From the NCBI GenBank assembly GCA_016285415.1, contig JAEEQU010000007.1, forward strand, positions 1 to 21,545: a stretch of DNA of 21,545 nt, read 5' to 3'. The stretch's first letter is position 1; each line of letters begins with the position of its first letter. The translations under genes and the position numbers were made by a program. The notes beneath the pieces are model-generated. The model made no database searches. It worked only from the letters and a program-made list of their open reading frames with translations, and was not told the origin of the DNA. Source of the DNA: Alphaproteobacteria bacterium. GTDB taxonomy: Bacteria; Pseudomonadota; Alphaproteobacteria; Rs-D84. Shown here piece after piece: positions 21,531-21,545 of this stretch.

Positions 21531-21545
21531 GAACCAAATATTGCA

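Noticed and set aside
1..21545. Insertion sequences, prophage, CRISPR, toxin-antitoxin pairs or recoded stop codons
   Set aside because: No transposase, integrase, regular repeat-spacer array or toxin-like pair was seen, and genes end normally at TAA, TAG or TGA.

Overview
This is an AT-rich bacterial window packed with housekeeping genes, and it contains no mobile elements, CRISPR or rRNA. The best fit is an alphaproteobacterium with a small or streamlined genome, possibly of the uncultured gut-associated type. The main evidence is the alphaproteobacterial-type SspB adaptor at the right end, a eukaryote-like (type 2) isoleucyl-tRNA synthetase of the kind seen in Rickettsia relatives, the dense gene packing and the strong preference for TAA stops. 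The lineage is inferred from protein style only, since no database was searched.

Layout. 1-4118 (+): a promoter and leader hairpin, then rpmI, rplT, pheS and pheT. 4119-4394: a perfect hairpin, tRNA-Val(GAC) with a strong promoter, and a terminator-like hairpin just before metG. 4395-11287 (+): metG, a hypothetical gene, queH, fabD, a small hypothetical gene, fabG, a GNAT acetyltransferase and a shortened mnmG, followed by tRNA-Thr(CGT) and a bidirectional terminator. 11460-12047 (-): an orphan gene with its own near-consensus promoter. 12150-16430 (+): an attenuator-like leader, ileS (type 2), a membrane-anchored Cys-rich protein and nth. 16449-17234 (-): an orphan gene. 17343-18392 (-): mreB. 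18515-20963 (+): rnpA, yidD, then accB and accC from their own promoter. 21010-21480 (-): sspB.

Functionally the window concentrates on translation (two ribosomal proteins, three aminoacyl-tRNA synthetases, two tRNAs, tRNA wobble-base modification by QueH and MnmG, and the RNase P protein). It also covers type II fatty-acid synthesis (FabD, FabG, AccB, AccC), cell shape and membrane biogenesis (MreB, YidD), base-excision repair (Nth) and regulated proteolysis (SspB).

The most interesting signal is upstream of ileS. A 12-codon open frame encoding MRMKTKEIIIIE (four consecutive Ile codons, then stop) sits at 12162-12200. It is followed within 30 bases by a GC-rich hairpin and seven T residues, immediately before the ileS ribosome-binding site. 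This is the layout of a ribosome-mediated transcription attenuator, here placed in front of an aminoacyl-tRNA synthetase gene, and the leader peptide may itself be read from a leaderless transcript. metG also has a terminator-like hairpin between an upstream tRNA and its start, with a competing pairing and a five-codon frame (MRMQN). pheS is preceded by a 10-bp hairpin. Other points are a palindrome over the fabD promoter, a 25-base sequence duplicated at two terminators, a likely leaderless rnpA, a MnmG lacking roughly 60 residues, and several orphan proteins.
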